From Streptacidiphilus carbonis (GTDB taxonomy: Bacteria; Actinomycetota; Actinomycetes; Streptomycetales; Streptomycetaceae), in assembly GCF_000787775.1 (NCBI RefSeq), contig NZ_BBPM01000014.1, forward strand, positions 1 to 48,062: a DNA stretch of 48,062 nt, written 5' to 3'. Shown here piece by piece: positions 39,603-48,062 of this stretch. The number at the start of each line of letters is the position of its first letter. Positions within the stretch are counted from its first letter, which is position 1. A model generated the notes under the pieces. The model was given only the letters and a program-made list of their open reading frames with translations. It was not told the origin of the DNA and made no database searches. Made by a program: the position numbers and the translations under genes.

Positions 39603-41450
39603 TCAGCTGTCGCCGGCGGCGCTGGTGCGCACCGGGTCGACCACGTCCTCCACGTCGTCCGCGGAGACCGGCTCGTCGCCCACCGGCGAGGGCCGTTCGT
39701 GCTCCACCGTGGCTCCGGGCTTGACGGCCTTGACGGGCTTGACGCCGCCGGTGATCGCCGAAGCCGCCGCCGCGACCAGGCAGGCCGCCAGGGCGAACCA
39801 GAACGCCACGCTCAGGCCGTCCTGGAACGGGCCGGTGACCAGGTGCGGGAAGAAGCTGCGGCCGGTGAGGTAGCCCGCCTTGTCCGCGGGGATCTGGTTC
39901 AGCACCGGACCCAGCAGCTGCTGCATCGGGTTGTAGCCCAGGAAGGCGGCGAACAGCACGGCCAGCGGCGGCAGTTGCGAGATCGACTGGGCGGACGAGG
40001 CGGGAACGCCCTGCGCGGTCAGTCCGCTGTACATCGCGGACGGCAGGTTCTGCGACAGGCCGATCACGATCAGGCTGAAGAAGATGCCGATCGACAGCAC
40101 CATCGCGGCGTTCTGGAAGGTCGCCGTCATCCCCGCGCCCACGCCGCGCTGGCGCCCCGGGATCGCGTTCATGATCTGCGCCCGGTTGGGAGAGGCGAAA
40201 AGCCCGGCCCCGAGACCGTTGAGCACCAGGATCGCGGCGAAGGCCCAGTACGGGAAGTTCACCGGGAGCACCATCAGCAGCCCGAAGCTCAGCGCGTTGA
40301 GCAGCGCCCCGGCGACGGTGAACATCCGCGAGCCGAAGCGGTCGGAGAGGATGCCGGAGATCGGCGCGGCGACCAGCAGACCCACCGTCATGGGGATCAT
40401 GTAGATGCCGGCCCAGAGCGGGGTGTCCTGGAAGCTGTAGCCGTGCAGCGGGAGCCAGATGCCCTGGAGCCAGATGATCAGGATGAACTGCAGGCCGCCC
40501 CGTCCCAGCGCGGTCAGCAGGCTGGCCAGGTTGCCTGCGGTGAAGGCCCGGATCTTGAACAGCGACAACCGGAACAGCGGGTCCTCGACCCGGGTCTCGA
40601 TCCAGACGAAGAACAGCATCACGATCAGGCCGCCGACCAGCGCGCTGATCACCCAGGGGTTGCCCCAGCCGGTGGTGCTGCCGCCGTAGGGCTGGATCCC
40701 GTAGGTGATGCCGACCAGGATCGAGATCAGCCCGACGGCGAAGGTGAGGTTGCCCCACCAGTCGATGGTGGCGGGTTGGCGGGTGCCGGTGTCCTTGAGC
40801 TTGAGATAGGCCCAGACGGTGCCGAAGACCCCGACCGGGACCGACACCAGGAAGATCCAGCGCCAGCCGACCGGGCCGAGCACACCGCCGAGGATCAGGC
40901 CGATGAAGCCGCCGGCGATACCGGCGATGACGTTGATTCCCAGCGCGGTGCCGCGCTGGTTGACCGGGAACGCGTCGGTGATGATCGCGGTGGAGTTGGC
41001 GAAGATCAGCGCGCCGCCGATGCCCTGGACGATGCGCCAGCCGATCAGCCACAGCGCCGCCTGGCTGCCACTGCCCCAGGTGAGGGAGAGCAGGATGGAG
41101 CAGACGGTGAACAGCAGGAAGCCCGCGTTGTACATGCGGACCCGGCCGAACATGTCGCCCAGGCGCCCGAAGGAGACCACCAGCACCGCGGTGACCACCA
41201 TGAAGCCCATCATCATCCAGAGCAGGTAACTGGTGTTGTGGGGGTCCAGGGGGTTCAGCCTGATGCCGTCGAAGATATTGGGCAGGGCGATCAGCACGAT
41301 CGACTGGTTGATCATCACCATCAGCATGCCGAGGGTGGTGTTGGACAGTGCGATCCACTTGTAGTGCGGGCCGTGCGGACTTGAGTGGCCCTGCGGTCCG
41401 TCCGCTGCCGGGGAGGCGGCGGACCGGGAGGGCGATGAATCGCCGACCAT
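39603..41450 (-). CDS. MFS drug-efflux transporter (DHA2/EmrB-QacA type)
   Basis: A 615-residue protein with about 14 membrane helices, the DHA2 layout. It starts HYKWIALSNTTLGMLMVMIN, then QSIVLIALPNIFDGI, the typical helix 1 of this group. The family motif A is GRLGDMFGRVRMYN, and motif C-like glycine-rich helix 5 is IAGIAGGFIGLILGGVLGPV. A Pro/Asp/Glu-rich cytoplasmic tail of about 60 residues ends the protein. It should use the proton gradient to expel drugs or secondary metabolites. The short inverted repeat at 41471-41487 just before the gene may bind a regulator, but no regulator gene is adjacent. Confidence 0.92.
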   Translation of the reverse strand: MVGDSSPSRSAASPAADGPQGHSSPHGPHYKWIALSNTTLGMLMVMINQSIVLIALPNIFDGIRLNPLDPHNTSYLLWMMMGFMVVTAVLVVSFGRLGDMFGRVRMYNAGFLLFTVCSILLSLTWGSGSQAALWLIGWRIVQGIGGALIFANSTAIITDAFPVNQRGTALGINVIAGIAGGFIGLILGGVLGPVGWRWIFLVSVPVGVFGTVWAYLKLKDTGTRQPATIDWWGNLTFAVGLISILVGITYGIQPYGGSTTGWGNPWVISALVGGLIVMLFFVWIETRVEDPLFRLSLFKIRAFTAGNLASLLTALGRGGLQFILIIWLQGIWLPLHGYSFQDTPLWAGIYMIPMTVGLLVAAPISGILSDRFGSRMFTVAGALLNALSFGLLMVLPVNFPYWAFAAILVLNGLGAGLFASPNRAQIMNAIPGRQRGVGAGMTATFQNAAMVLSIGIFFSLIVIGLSQNLPSAMYSGLTAQGVPASSAQSISQLPPLAVLFAAFLGYNPMQQLLGPVLNQIPADKAGYLTGRSFFPHLVTGPFQDGLSVAFWFALAACLVAAAASAITGGVKPVKAVKPGATVEHERPSPVGDEPVSADDVEDVVDPVRTSAAGDS

Positions 41451-41470
41451 GTGGGGAACTCCATTTCAGT

Positions 41471-41487
41471 GGTTGCTACCTACAACC
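41471..41487. promoter_or_regulatory. Inverted repeat upstream of the MFS gene
   Basis: GGTTG-N7-CAACC lies 21-37 bases before the MFS start codon. Its position suggests a repressor site over the promoter. The remaining stretch to 41729 has no gene, only short CCGAACCGCC repeats near 41685-41715. Confidence 0.45.
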
Positions 41488-41729
41488 TTCCCAGGCAGGG
41501 TATCGATTGTCACCTGATCGGATCAGCGCACCCCCCCGGAGTCGTAGTGAGCGGGGACGGCAGCCGCTCCGGCGCACGCCGGAAGTTTTCTCGGATTCCC
41601 TCCCCGGGGATGTAGAGAACCGCACCCCGGCTCCGACCCATGGATGAAAGCGTCGAGAGGGCGCACCGCCCGAACGACGCCCGATCCACCCGAACCGCCC
41701 GAACCGCCCGATCCATCAGGGAGAACGCC

Positions 41730-42137
41730 ATGAAGTACATGCTGCTGATGCAGTTCAGCCAGGTCTCCGCCGATTTCCCGCCGCTGAACACGTGGTCCCA
41801 GGACGAGGTCGCCGCCCACATCACGTTCATGCGGGACGCCGACACGGAGATCGCCGCCCGCGGCAAGCTGATCGACGCACAGGGCCTCGCCTCCCCGGAC
41901 CAGGCCCGGATCGTCCGGGCCGGTGCGGACGGGGGCCCGGCGGTCATCACCGACGGTCCCTACCCGGAGACCAAGGAGTTCCTGGCCGGCTACTGGATCG
42001 TCGACTGCCCCACCCCCGAGGCCGCCTACGACCTCGCCGCCTACCTCTCCACCGCCCCGGGCCCGGGCGGCCGCCCGCTGAACATGCCCATCCACGTCCA
42101 GCCGGTGATGGACGCGCCCCCGATCAACGAGGGCTGA
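41730..42137 (+). CDS. YCII-related (DGPF-type) protein
   Basis: A 135-residue ferredoxin-like-fold protein with the typical start MKYMLLMQFSQV and the family block DGPYPETKEFLAGYWIVDCP, about residues 75-94. In actinobacteria such proteins often sit near ECF sigma factors; none is visible here. The biochemical role is unknown. The ATG at 41730 has CAGGGAG upstream. The frame is open a little further 5', but that part is repetitive CCGAACCGCC sequence. Confidence 0.9.
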   Translation: MKYMLLMQFSQVSADFPPLNTWSQDEVAAHITFMRDADTEIAARGKLIDAQGLASPDQARIVRAGADGGPAVITDGPYPETKEFLAGYWIVDCPTPEAAYDLAAYLSTAPGPGGRPLNMPIHVQPVMDAPPINEG

Positions 42138-42208
42138 GCGCAGCCGAGGCACCCTGCACCCGCCCCCGGGACGGCATGGATGCCGCGGGGGCGGGCAGGG
42201 GCCCTGAC

Positions 42209-43155
42209 ATGGCTGGACTGGCTGAGTACAAGGACATCGGCTTGGGTCTGCTGGGCGTCCCGACCAGCGCGGGCTCGCACAACCCGGGCCAGGAGAAGGC
42301 GCCGGCGGCCTGGCGCCGGGCAGGCCTGTCCAAGGAACTGGCCGCCCACGGCGTCACCGTGGAGGACTACGGCGACCTGCCGGTACAACGGCACCGCCCG
42401 AGCCCCCCGGTCGGCGGCGTCCGCGACCTGGAACGGGTGGCCCGGACCGCCGCCGCACGGCCACGGAGGTCACGGCGATCGTACGGGCCGGACGGCTGCC
42501 CCTGGTCCTCGGCGGCGACTGCACCGTCACCCTGGGCGTGGTCGCCGGGCTGGCGGCACAGGGGAGCACCCCCGGCCTCGTGTACGTCGACGGCGACGCG
42601 GACCTGGGCACCCCGGACACCACCGACTCCGGTGTGCTGGACACCATGGGCATGACCCATCTGCTCGGCGACGGCGTCCCCGCCCTCGCCCGCCTCGGCC
42701 CCCGGCACCCGCTGCTCCCGGCCGACCACATCGCGCTACTCGGCTTCGACCCCGCCGAGCCCAGCACGGAGCACTGGGGCCGCCTGGCCTCCCACCGCCT
42801 CCACGCCACACCGGTGGCCGCCGTCCGCAGCGACCCCGAAGCCGCGGCAGCGGCTGCGCTCGCCCACCTCGGGGCCCGCACGGACTCCGTCCTGGTCCAC
42901 TTCGACGTGGACGTCCTGGACACCGGCGCCTTCCCGCTCGCGAACTTCCCCCACTTCAACGGCCTGACGGTCGATCAGGCCGAGGCCGTACTGGCCCGCC
43001 TCTGCGCCAGCCCGGCATTCGCGGGCCTGGTGGTGACGGAGGCCAACCCGGACCACGACCCGGAGGGGGGACTGATGGAGGCACTGGTCCGCATGCTCGG
43101 ACGGGTGCTCGGACCGGCGCTGGGACCGGCGCTGGGGGACGGCGGAACGGCGTAG
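42209..43155 (+). pseudogene. Arginase/ureohydrolase-family protein with a 1-base frameshift
   Basis: The N-terminal frame from ATG 42209 reads GLGLLGVPTSAGSHNPGQEK, then GDLPVQRHRPSPPVGGVRDL, which is typical of actinobacterial arginase-fold proteins. After RTAAA, near 42456-42462, the sequence continues in another frame with ATEVTAIVRAGRLPLVLGGD, then VYVDGDADLGTPDTTDSGVL and VHFDVDVLDTGAFPLANF. One missing base explains it; with it the protein would be about 315 residues. Metal motifs are GGDC, DGDAD and DVDVLD, so the usual His of GGDH and DAHAD is absent and true arginase activity is doubtful even if repaired. A 12-bp repeat (GGACCGGCGCTG) extends the C-terminus. Confidence 0.85.
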
Positions 43156-43201
43156 TCCGCGCCGGGGTCCGCCGCGCCGACGTCCGACGTCCGGCTCGAC
43201 C

Positions 43202-44293
43202 TCAGCTCGTCGCCGGTTGGCGGTCCTTCGGGGTGGTCGGCGTGAGGATGACCGAGGGGGTTCGGCGGGAGCCGGACCAGGCCGCGGGGACGGCGTCGAT
43301 GTCGTAGGCGAGGCGGTAGGCGAGGTTCTCGTAGTTGACCCGCCAGCCCTTGAAGTGCGGCCAGGCCTCCTCCGGGGTGCGCTCCATCGGGAAGCCCAGA
43401 CGGCGCATCCGGTCCACACCGTCGAGGAAGGATCCGTAGTCCAGGTCGATCGGGTCGTCGGGCATCGGATCCGAACTGTAGGGGATGCCCCGGACGTCGG
43501 CGAGGTCGCGCATGCAGACGTAGCCGGCCCGCAGCGCCATCCGGGCCGGGGTCTGCGGCTGCCGGGAGGGGTTGAAGGCCAGGTTGAGGGCGGCCGCGTC
43601 GAGGACGGAGAGCAGCGAGACCATCCAGTTGCGGGTGGCCCGGGCCGAGCGGAACTGGATCAGCACCGGATAGGTGGTGTGGCTCTCGTTGACCTGTGCG
43701 GCCCAGCGCTCCCAGTTGCTGAACAGCTCGTCGAGCGAGTCCAGCAGCCCGGCCTGGGCGTAGCGGGCCAGGATCTCCGGGCCCCAGGGCGGGCTGCCGG
43801 AGCGCGACTGGAGCAGCGTCACCTCCGCCTCCCGGGCCGCGTAGGCGCTGTAGAGCGCGGGGAGGTAGCCGATCTGCAGGGCGATGGCGATGGGCCCGGT
43901 GGCCGCGGCGCAGAAGTCGACGGCGGTGAGCGCACTGCTGTGGCTGCTGAAGAAGCCCAACGTGAACAGCGACGACCCGGCCTCGTCCAGCGCGGCCTTG
44001 GCACCGAGGTCGCTGACGGCGGCTTCGAGCAGGGCGTAGCCGACCAGGAACGAGCACAGCCACAGCATCAGCGTGACCAGCAGCGACAGCGGTGCGACCG
44101 GCGCCAGCACCCGGTCCTTGCGCTCCACGCTGGGGCAGCGGTCGGCCACCAGCTGGAACGGGACGAACAGCGCCGCCAGCACCAGCCGGGTGAAGCCGGA
44201 ACTGGAGGGGCGCGGCATCACCAGGGTCCGTACCACCGACGAGAACACACCGAGGACGACGAGGACGCCTAGCACTCCGAGCAGGGGCCGCAC
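43202..44293 (-). CDS. Membrane protein resembling a two-helix ion channel
   Basis: A 363-residue protein. I start it at GTG 44293, because GGAGGGAGG precedes it; an ATG at 44320 would put the ribosome site inside the gene. Three or four hydrophobic helices lie in the first ~170 residues (LLGVLGVLVVLGVFSSVV; LSLLVTLMLWLCSFLVGYAL; TGPIAIALQIGYLPALYSAY). Between helices, AGSSLFTLGFFSS resembles a potassium-channel pore loop, but with TLGFF rather than TVGYG. The soluble C-terminal ~190 residues have no recognised domain. It belongs to an uncharacterised actinobacterial family; ion conduction is my inference. Confidence 0.75.
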   Translation of the reverse strand: MRPLLGVLGVLVVLGVFSSVVRTLVMPRPSSSGFTRLVLAALFVPFQLVADRCPSVERKDRVLAPVAPLSLLVTLMLWLCSFLVGYALLEAAVSDLGAKAALDEAGSSLFTLGFFSSHSSALTAVDFCAAATGPIAIALQIGYLPALYSAYAAREAEVTLLQSRSGSPPWGPEILARYAQAGLLDSLDELFSNWERWAAQVNESHTTYPVLIQFRSARATRNWMVSLLSVLDAAALNLAFNPSRQPQTPARMALRAGYVCMRDLADVRGIPYSSDPMPDDPIDLDYGSFLDGVDRMRRLGFPMERTPEEAWPHFKGWRVNYENLAYRLAYDIDAVPAAWSGSRRTPSVILTPTTPKDRQPATS

Positions 44294-44387
44294 CTGGATT
44301 TCCCTCCCTCCGCGCCGCACCTGTCGGCACCGAAGGTCACCCTACGCGGCCCCTGCGGCCGCCGCGCTCCGATGGCTCGGACCCGGG

Positions 44388-45689
<1,302 letters not shown>

Positions 45690-45714
45690 TCAGTGGGTCG
45701 CGGTGGGGAGAGCG

Positions 45715-48062
45715 TCAGCCGCGTCTGTGGCGGTATCTGTGTCTGCGCTGGTGCGCGGTCCGCCCCGGCCCCTGGCCGGAGATCGAGCTGAACAGTTCGA
45801 GGGTCTCGGGTTCGTAGCCGAGGCAGCCCAACGCGTCGTTGACCTGGGCGAGCCGGGTGATGGTGGCCGCGACATGGTCGCGCAGCCCGGAGGTGGCGTA
45901 GAGGCGGATGAGGCCGCGGTGCAGGATCTCGGCCTCGGGAACCGCCGCCAGGCCGCTGTGCAGGGCTGTCTCGCAGCCGGTGAGATCGCCGACAGCGAGG
46001 CGGCGTTTGGCCAGTTCGTGGGAGGTGTCGATGATCGCCGAGACCATGTCCTGGCGGTAGGGCTCGGCCCAGGGGTAGAGCTGGTGCGAGCCGTCGAAGG
46101 GGCCGCCGCGCACCAGGTCCAGCGCGCGCCGCAGGGCAGCGTCCTCGGCCGGACCGCGGGCGTTCATGCCATGCCGGTAGAGGTCCTGGAAGTCGGTCCA
46201 GTCGCAGGTCACGGCGGGGTGCAGCCGCCTGGCGGCCGGGTCGAGGTAGGGGGCGCCACCGGGAGCGGCCCCCATCCAGTCGCGCAGCCGCGACAGCGCG
46301 GCGGTACGGACCTGCTGGGCCCTGCGGCCGACCGCGGCCGGGCGCTGGGCGGCATACGGGACCGGGTGGATCACCGCGTCCACCAGTCTCGGGTCGGGGT
46401 CCGGATGGGCCGCCAACAGGGCGGCGAGAGCCGTGAGTTGACTGGTGAGCGCCGGTTCGGCGAAGCCGGTGGCGCCGATCAGCCGCACCGGCCCCAGCAG
46501 CAGCACGCGCGGGGCCGGCGCCAGCGGCCAGCCGTCCTCGCCGAGCGGCGGCGGACCCGTGAGCGGCGGTTCGGCGTGCGGCGGCGGTTCGCCGGGGTGC
46601 TGCCGTTGCCGCCGGATCTCCGCGTCCGCCGCCCGGTGCGCCCTCAGACCGGTGCTCAGCGCCGGGACCAGCCCGCTTCGGGGGCGGGCACCGCCGGGCA
46701 GGTCCGGGTCGAGCAGCGGCACGGAGGTGGCCGAGGCGGGAGCGCCGCCGCCGGTGGCCCGGGAGCGGGTGGCCAGCACCGGGATGACGAACGGGTCGTC
46801 CGGGTCGGGTGCGGCCTCCGGGTCGTGGCCGGTCCAGTCCGGCGGCGGTTCGTCGGCCGGGAGCAGACTGGTGGCCAGCAGGCTCAGCGCCGCCGTGTAC
46901 TCGTCCGCCGTCAGCCGTTGCAGCTCGACGGCGAAGGGCAGTCCGCCGGGCGACTGGTGGTGGCCGGGACGTGCGTCGACACGCAGGCCGGGACCGGCCG
47001 TCGCCGGGGTGACCGCGGCGACGCAGCGGTGCTCGGCTCCGGACAGCGCCCAGGTCAGCTGCGAGAATTGACTGCCCGTCAATTCACGATCGGTGCAGAG
47101 CAGAGTGGGAGCCCAGACGTCCGTCGCCACGCCCTGGGAGCGGGCCGCGCGGGGATGCGGGACCTGGCACCCGGTCAGCGAGCCTTCCATTGCGGTTCGG
47201 TGTGCGATCAGCTCGGCGACGGCCTGGTCGGTACTGTCGCAGCGGGACATCCGGTCGTTGCCGAAGGCCTCGTCGGCCCCGGCCGGTCCCGGACCGCCGA
47301 CGGCGAGCAGCCGCATCCGGTCCGCGAGCGGGCTCGCCGCGAGCTCCGCCGCCAGGGCGCGGGAGACCGCGGCGACCTCCTCGCGGGTGCCGTCCAGGTG
47401 CAGCTGCCGCACCTGCTCCAGATCCACCAGGACGTGCGCCCCGTCGATGGTGCGGCCGAGGGTGACCAGCGCCGGGTAGGGGGCCGGGACGTCGCGGGCC
47501 TGCTCGGGGGCGATCAGCTCGGCCTCGTCCGCGTGGCAGCGCCAGACGCTGCCGTCCGGGGAGGCCGCCGCGAAGGGGGTGAGGGGCGCGGCGGGGGCTG
47601 CCAGGTGCAGGTCGACGGTGCCGCCGGGACGCAGGGCGACGGCGGTCAGCGGCGGCAGTTCCGCGCCGGTCTCCAGGCAGGTCATACCGAGGGTGCGCAG
47701 GGTGCGGTCGAGCAGGTCAAGGCCGGTCGGGTCGGCCATGGCCCGGAGGAACGCCTCGTACTGCTGCTCCTCGACGCCGGGCATGGGGATGCGCCGGCGC
47801 GGAGGCCTGCGGCGCTGCTGGCGGACCCGGTTGCGGACCAGCAGCCCGACGAGGGCGGCGGCGAGAAGCGCGGCGGCCCCGAGGGCCGGGAGCCGGAGCG
47901 GGTCCGCTGCCGGGTGCGGGGGCGGCGGCGCCGCGCGATCCGGGGCGGACGGGGCGGCGGGGGACGCCTGCGGTGCTGCGTTCTCCTCGGGCAGGGAGCG
48001 GTGCGGGGCCACTGTCGGGGCAGGTGTCGCGGCGGGGGGGGAGTGGGGGGGGAGTCCCGGGG
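45715..48062 (-). CDS. BTAD-domain (SARP-like) membrane-anchored protein, 5' end outside the window
   Basis: The frame stays open to the window edge, so the N-terminus is missing; the first visible GTG (48012) lies inside a Pro/Ala-rich linker. After it a single membrane helix (LPALGAAALLAAALVGLLV) is followed by a basic stretch and a long cytoplasmic part. Near the C-terminus, a winged-helix-like segment (FAEPALTSQLTALAALLAAH) leads into a bacterial transcriptional activator domain (about the last 170 residues: RGGPFDGSHQLYPWAEPYRQ, DMVSAIIDTSHELAKRRLAV). Related Streptomyces proteins have N-terminal helices and a LysM domain. It lies 73 bp upstream of the Rpf-LysM-M23 gene, so a wall-linked regulatory role is possible. 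Confidence 0.85.
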   Translation of the reverse strand, partial: PGLPPHSPPAATPAPTVAPHRSLPEENAAPQASPAAPSAPDRAAPPPPHPAADPLRLPALGAAALLAAALVGLLVRNRVRQQRRRPPRRRIPMPGVEEQQYEAFLRAMADPTGLDLLDRTLRTLGMTCLETGAELPPLTAVALRPGGTVDLHLAAPAAPLTPFAAASPDGSVWRCHADEAELIAPEQARDVPAPYPALVTLGRTIDGAHVLVDLEQVRQLHLDGTREEVAAVSRALAAELAASPLADRMRLLAVGGPGPAGADEAFGNDRMSRCDSTDQAVAELIAHRTAMEGSLTGCQVPHPRAARSQGVATDVWAPTLLCTDRELTGSQFSQLTWALSGAEHRCVAAVTPATAGPGLRVDARPGHHQSPGGLPFAVELQRLTADEYTAALSLLATSLLPADEPPPDWTGHDPEAAPDPDDPFVIPVLATRSRATGGGAPASATSVPLLDPDLPGGARPRSGLVPALSTGLRAHRAADAEIRRQRQHPGEPPPHAEPPLTGPPPLGEDGWPLAPAPRVLLLGPVRLIGATGFAEPALTSQLTALAALLAAHPDPDPRLVDAVIHPVPYAAQRPAAVGRRAQQVRTAALSRLRDWMGAAPGGAPYLDPAARRLHPAVTCDWTDFQDLYRHGMNARGPAEDAALRRALDLVRGGPFDGSHQLYPWAEPYRQDMVSAIIDTSHELAKRRLAVGDLTGCETALHSGLAAVPEAEILHRGLIRLYATSGLRDHVAATITRLAQVNDALGCLGYEPETLELFSSISGQGPGRTAHQRRHRYRHRRG

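Noticed and set aside
41640-41729. Longer start for the YCII protein
   Set aside because: The added part is short CCGAACCGCC repeats. The ATG at 41730 has a good ribosome site and matches the family start MKYMLLM.

Overview
The window is high-GC actinobacterial DNA and fits a Streptomycetaceae genome (Streptomyces, Kitasatospora or Streptacidiphilus). The pointers are very G/C-rich third codon positions, GTG and TTG starts, a Streptomyces-type glucose-6-phosphate isomerase, a SpoIIE-type phosphatase, an Rpf/LysM/M23 wall hydrolase and an alditol oxidase very like that of S. coelicolor. It looks chromosomal. I see no phage, plasmid, IS or CRISPR structure. One RNA gene is clear, an initiator tRNA at 8829-8902.

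Layout. 1-4.6 kb: the 5' end of pgi, a class II aldolase, a PfkB sugar kinase, a TetR regulator, a SRPBCC protein and a flavin amine oxidase, all on the minus strand. 4.8-6.7 kb: a response regulator/histidine kinase pair. 7.0-8.9 kb: a DEAD-box helicase whose reading frame breaks near its 3' end, then tRNA-fMet with its own terminator. 8.97-13.4 kb: a MerR regulator with a typical 19-bp-spacer promoter, then a secreted phosphoesterase-EfeO-EfeB operon without EfeU. 14.5-16.5 kb: a second two-component pair.

16.5-26 kb: the most coherent system. Two DUF1989 proteins, a urea/guanidine carboxylase and an allophanate hydrolase form one tightly packed operon. A TetR-family gene is divergent to it, and an APC permease lies beyond that. 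The same palindrome (left arm TAATTTCTGTC or close to it) sits in front of the catabolic operon and in front of the permease. The DUF1989 pair is now known in such clusters as carboxyguanidine deiminase (CgdAB), so the set reads as a guanidine (or urea) nitrogen-scavenging regulon. I see no guanidine riboswitch, and a TetR repressor seems to take its place.

26-36.8 kb: alditol oxidase, an NAD(P)-binding protein, a pentapeptide-repeat protein, a GlxA/AdpA-type regulator with three repeated half-sites, a small membrane protein, a cold-shock protein, a MarR regulator, a Cys-less isochorismatase-fold protein, an APC permease behind a large nested hairpin, a PAS-SpoIIE phosphatase and an L,D-transpeptidase lipoprotein. 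37-43.2 kb: an area of broken genes. A methyltransferase has an in-frame TGA. An alpha/beta hydrolase is frameshifted by a 17-bp tandem duplication and also lacks its C-terminus. An arginase-family gene has a 1-base frameshift. Intact alpha/beta hydrolase, MFS exporter and YCII genes lie among them. 43.2-48 kb: a channel-like membrane protein, the Rpf-LysM-M23 hydrolase and a BTAD-domain protein that runs off the window.

Several lesions are single-base, so real gene decay and sequencing error cannot be told apart from this sequence alone.
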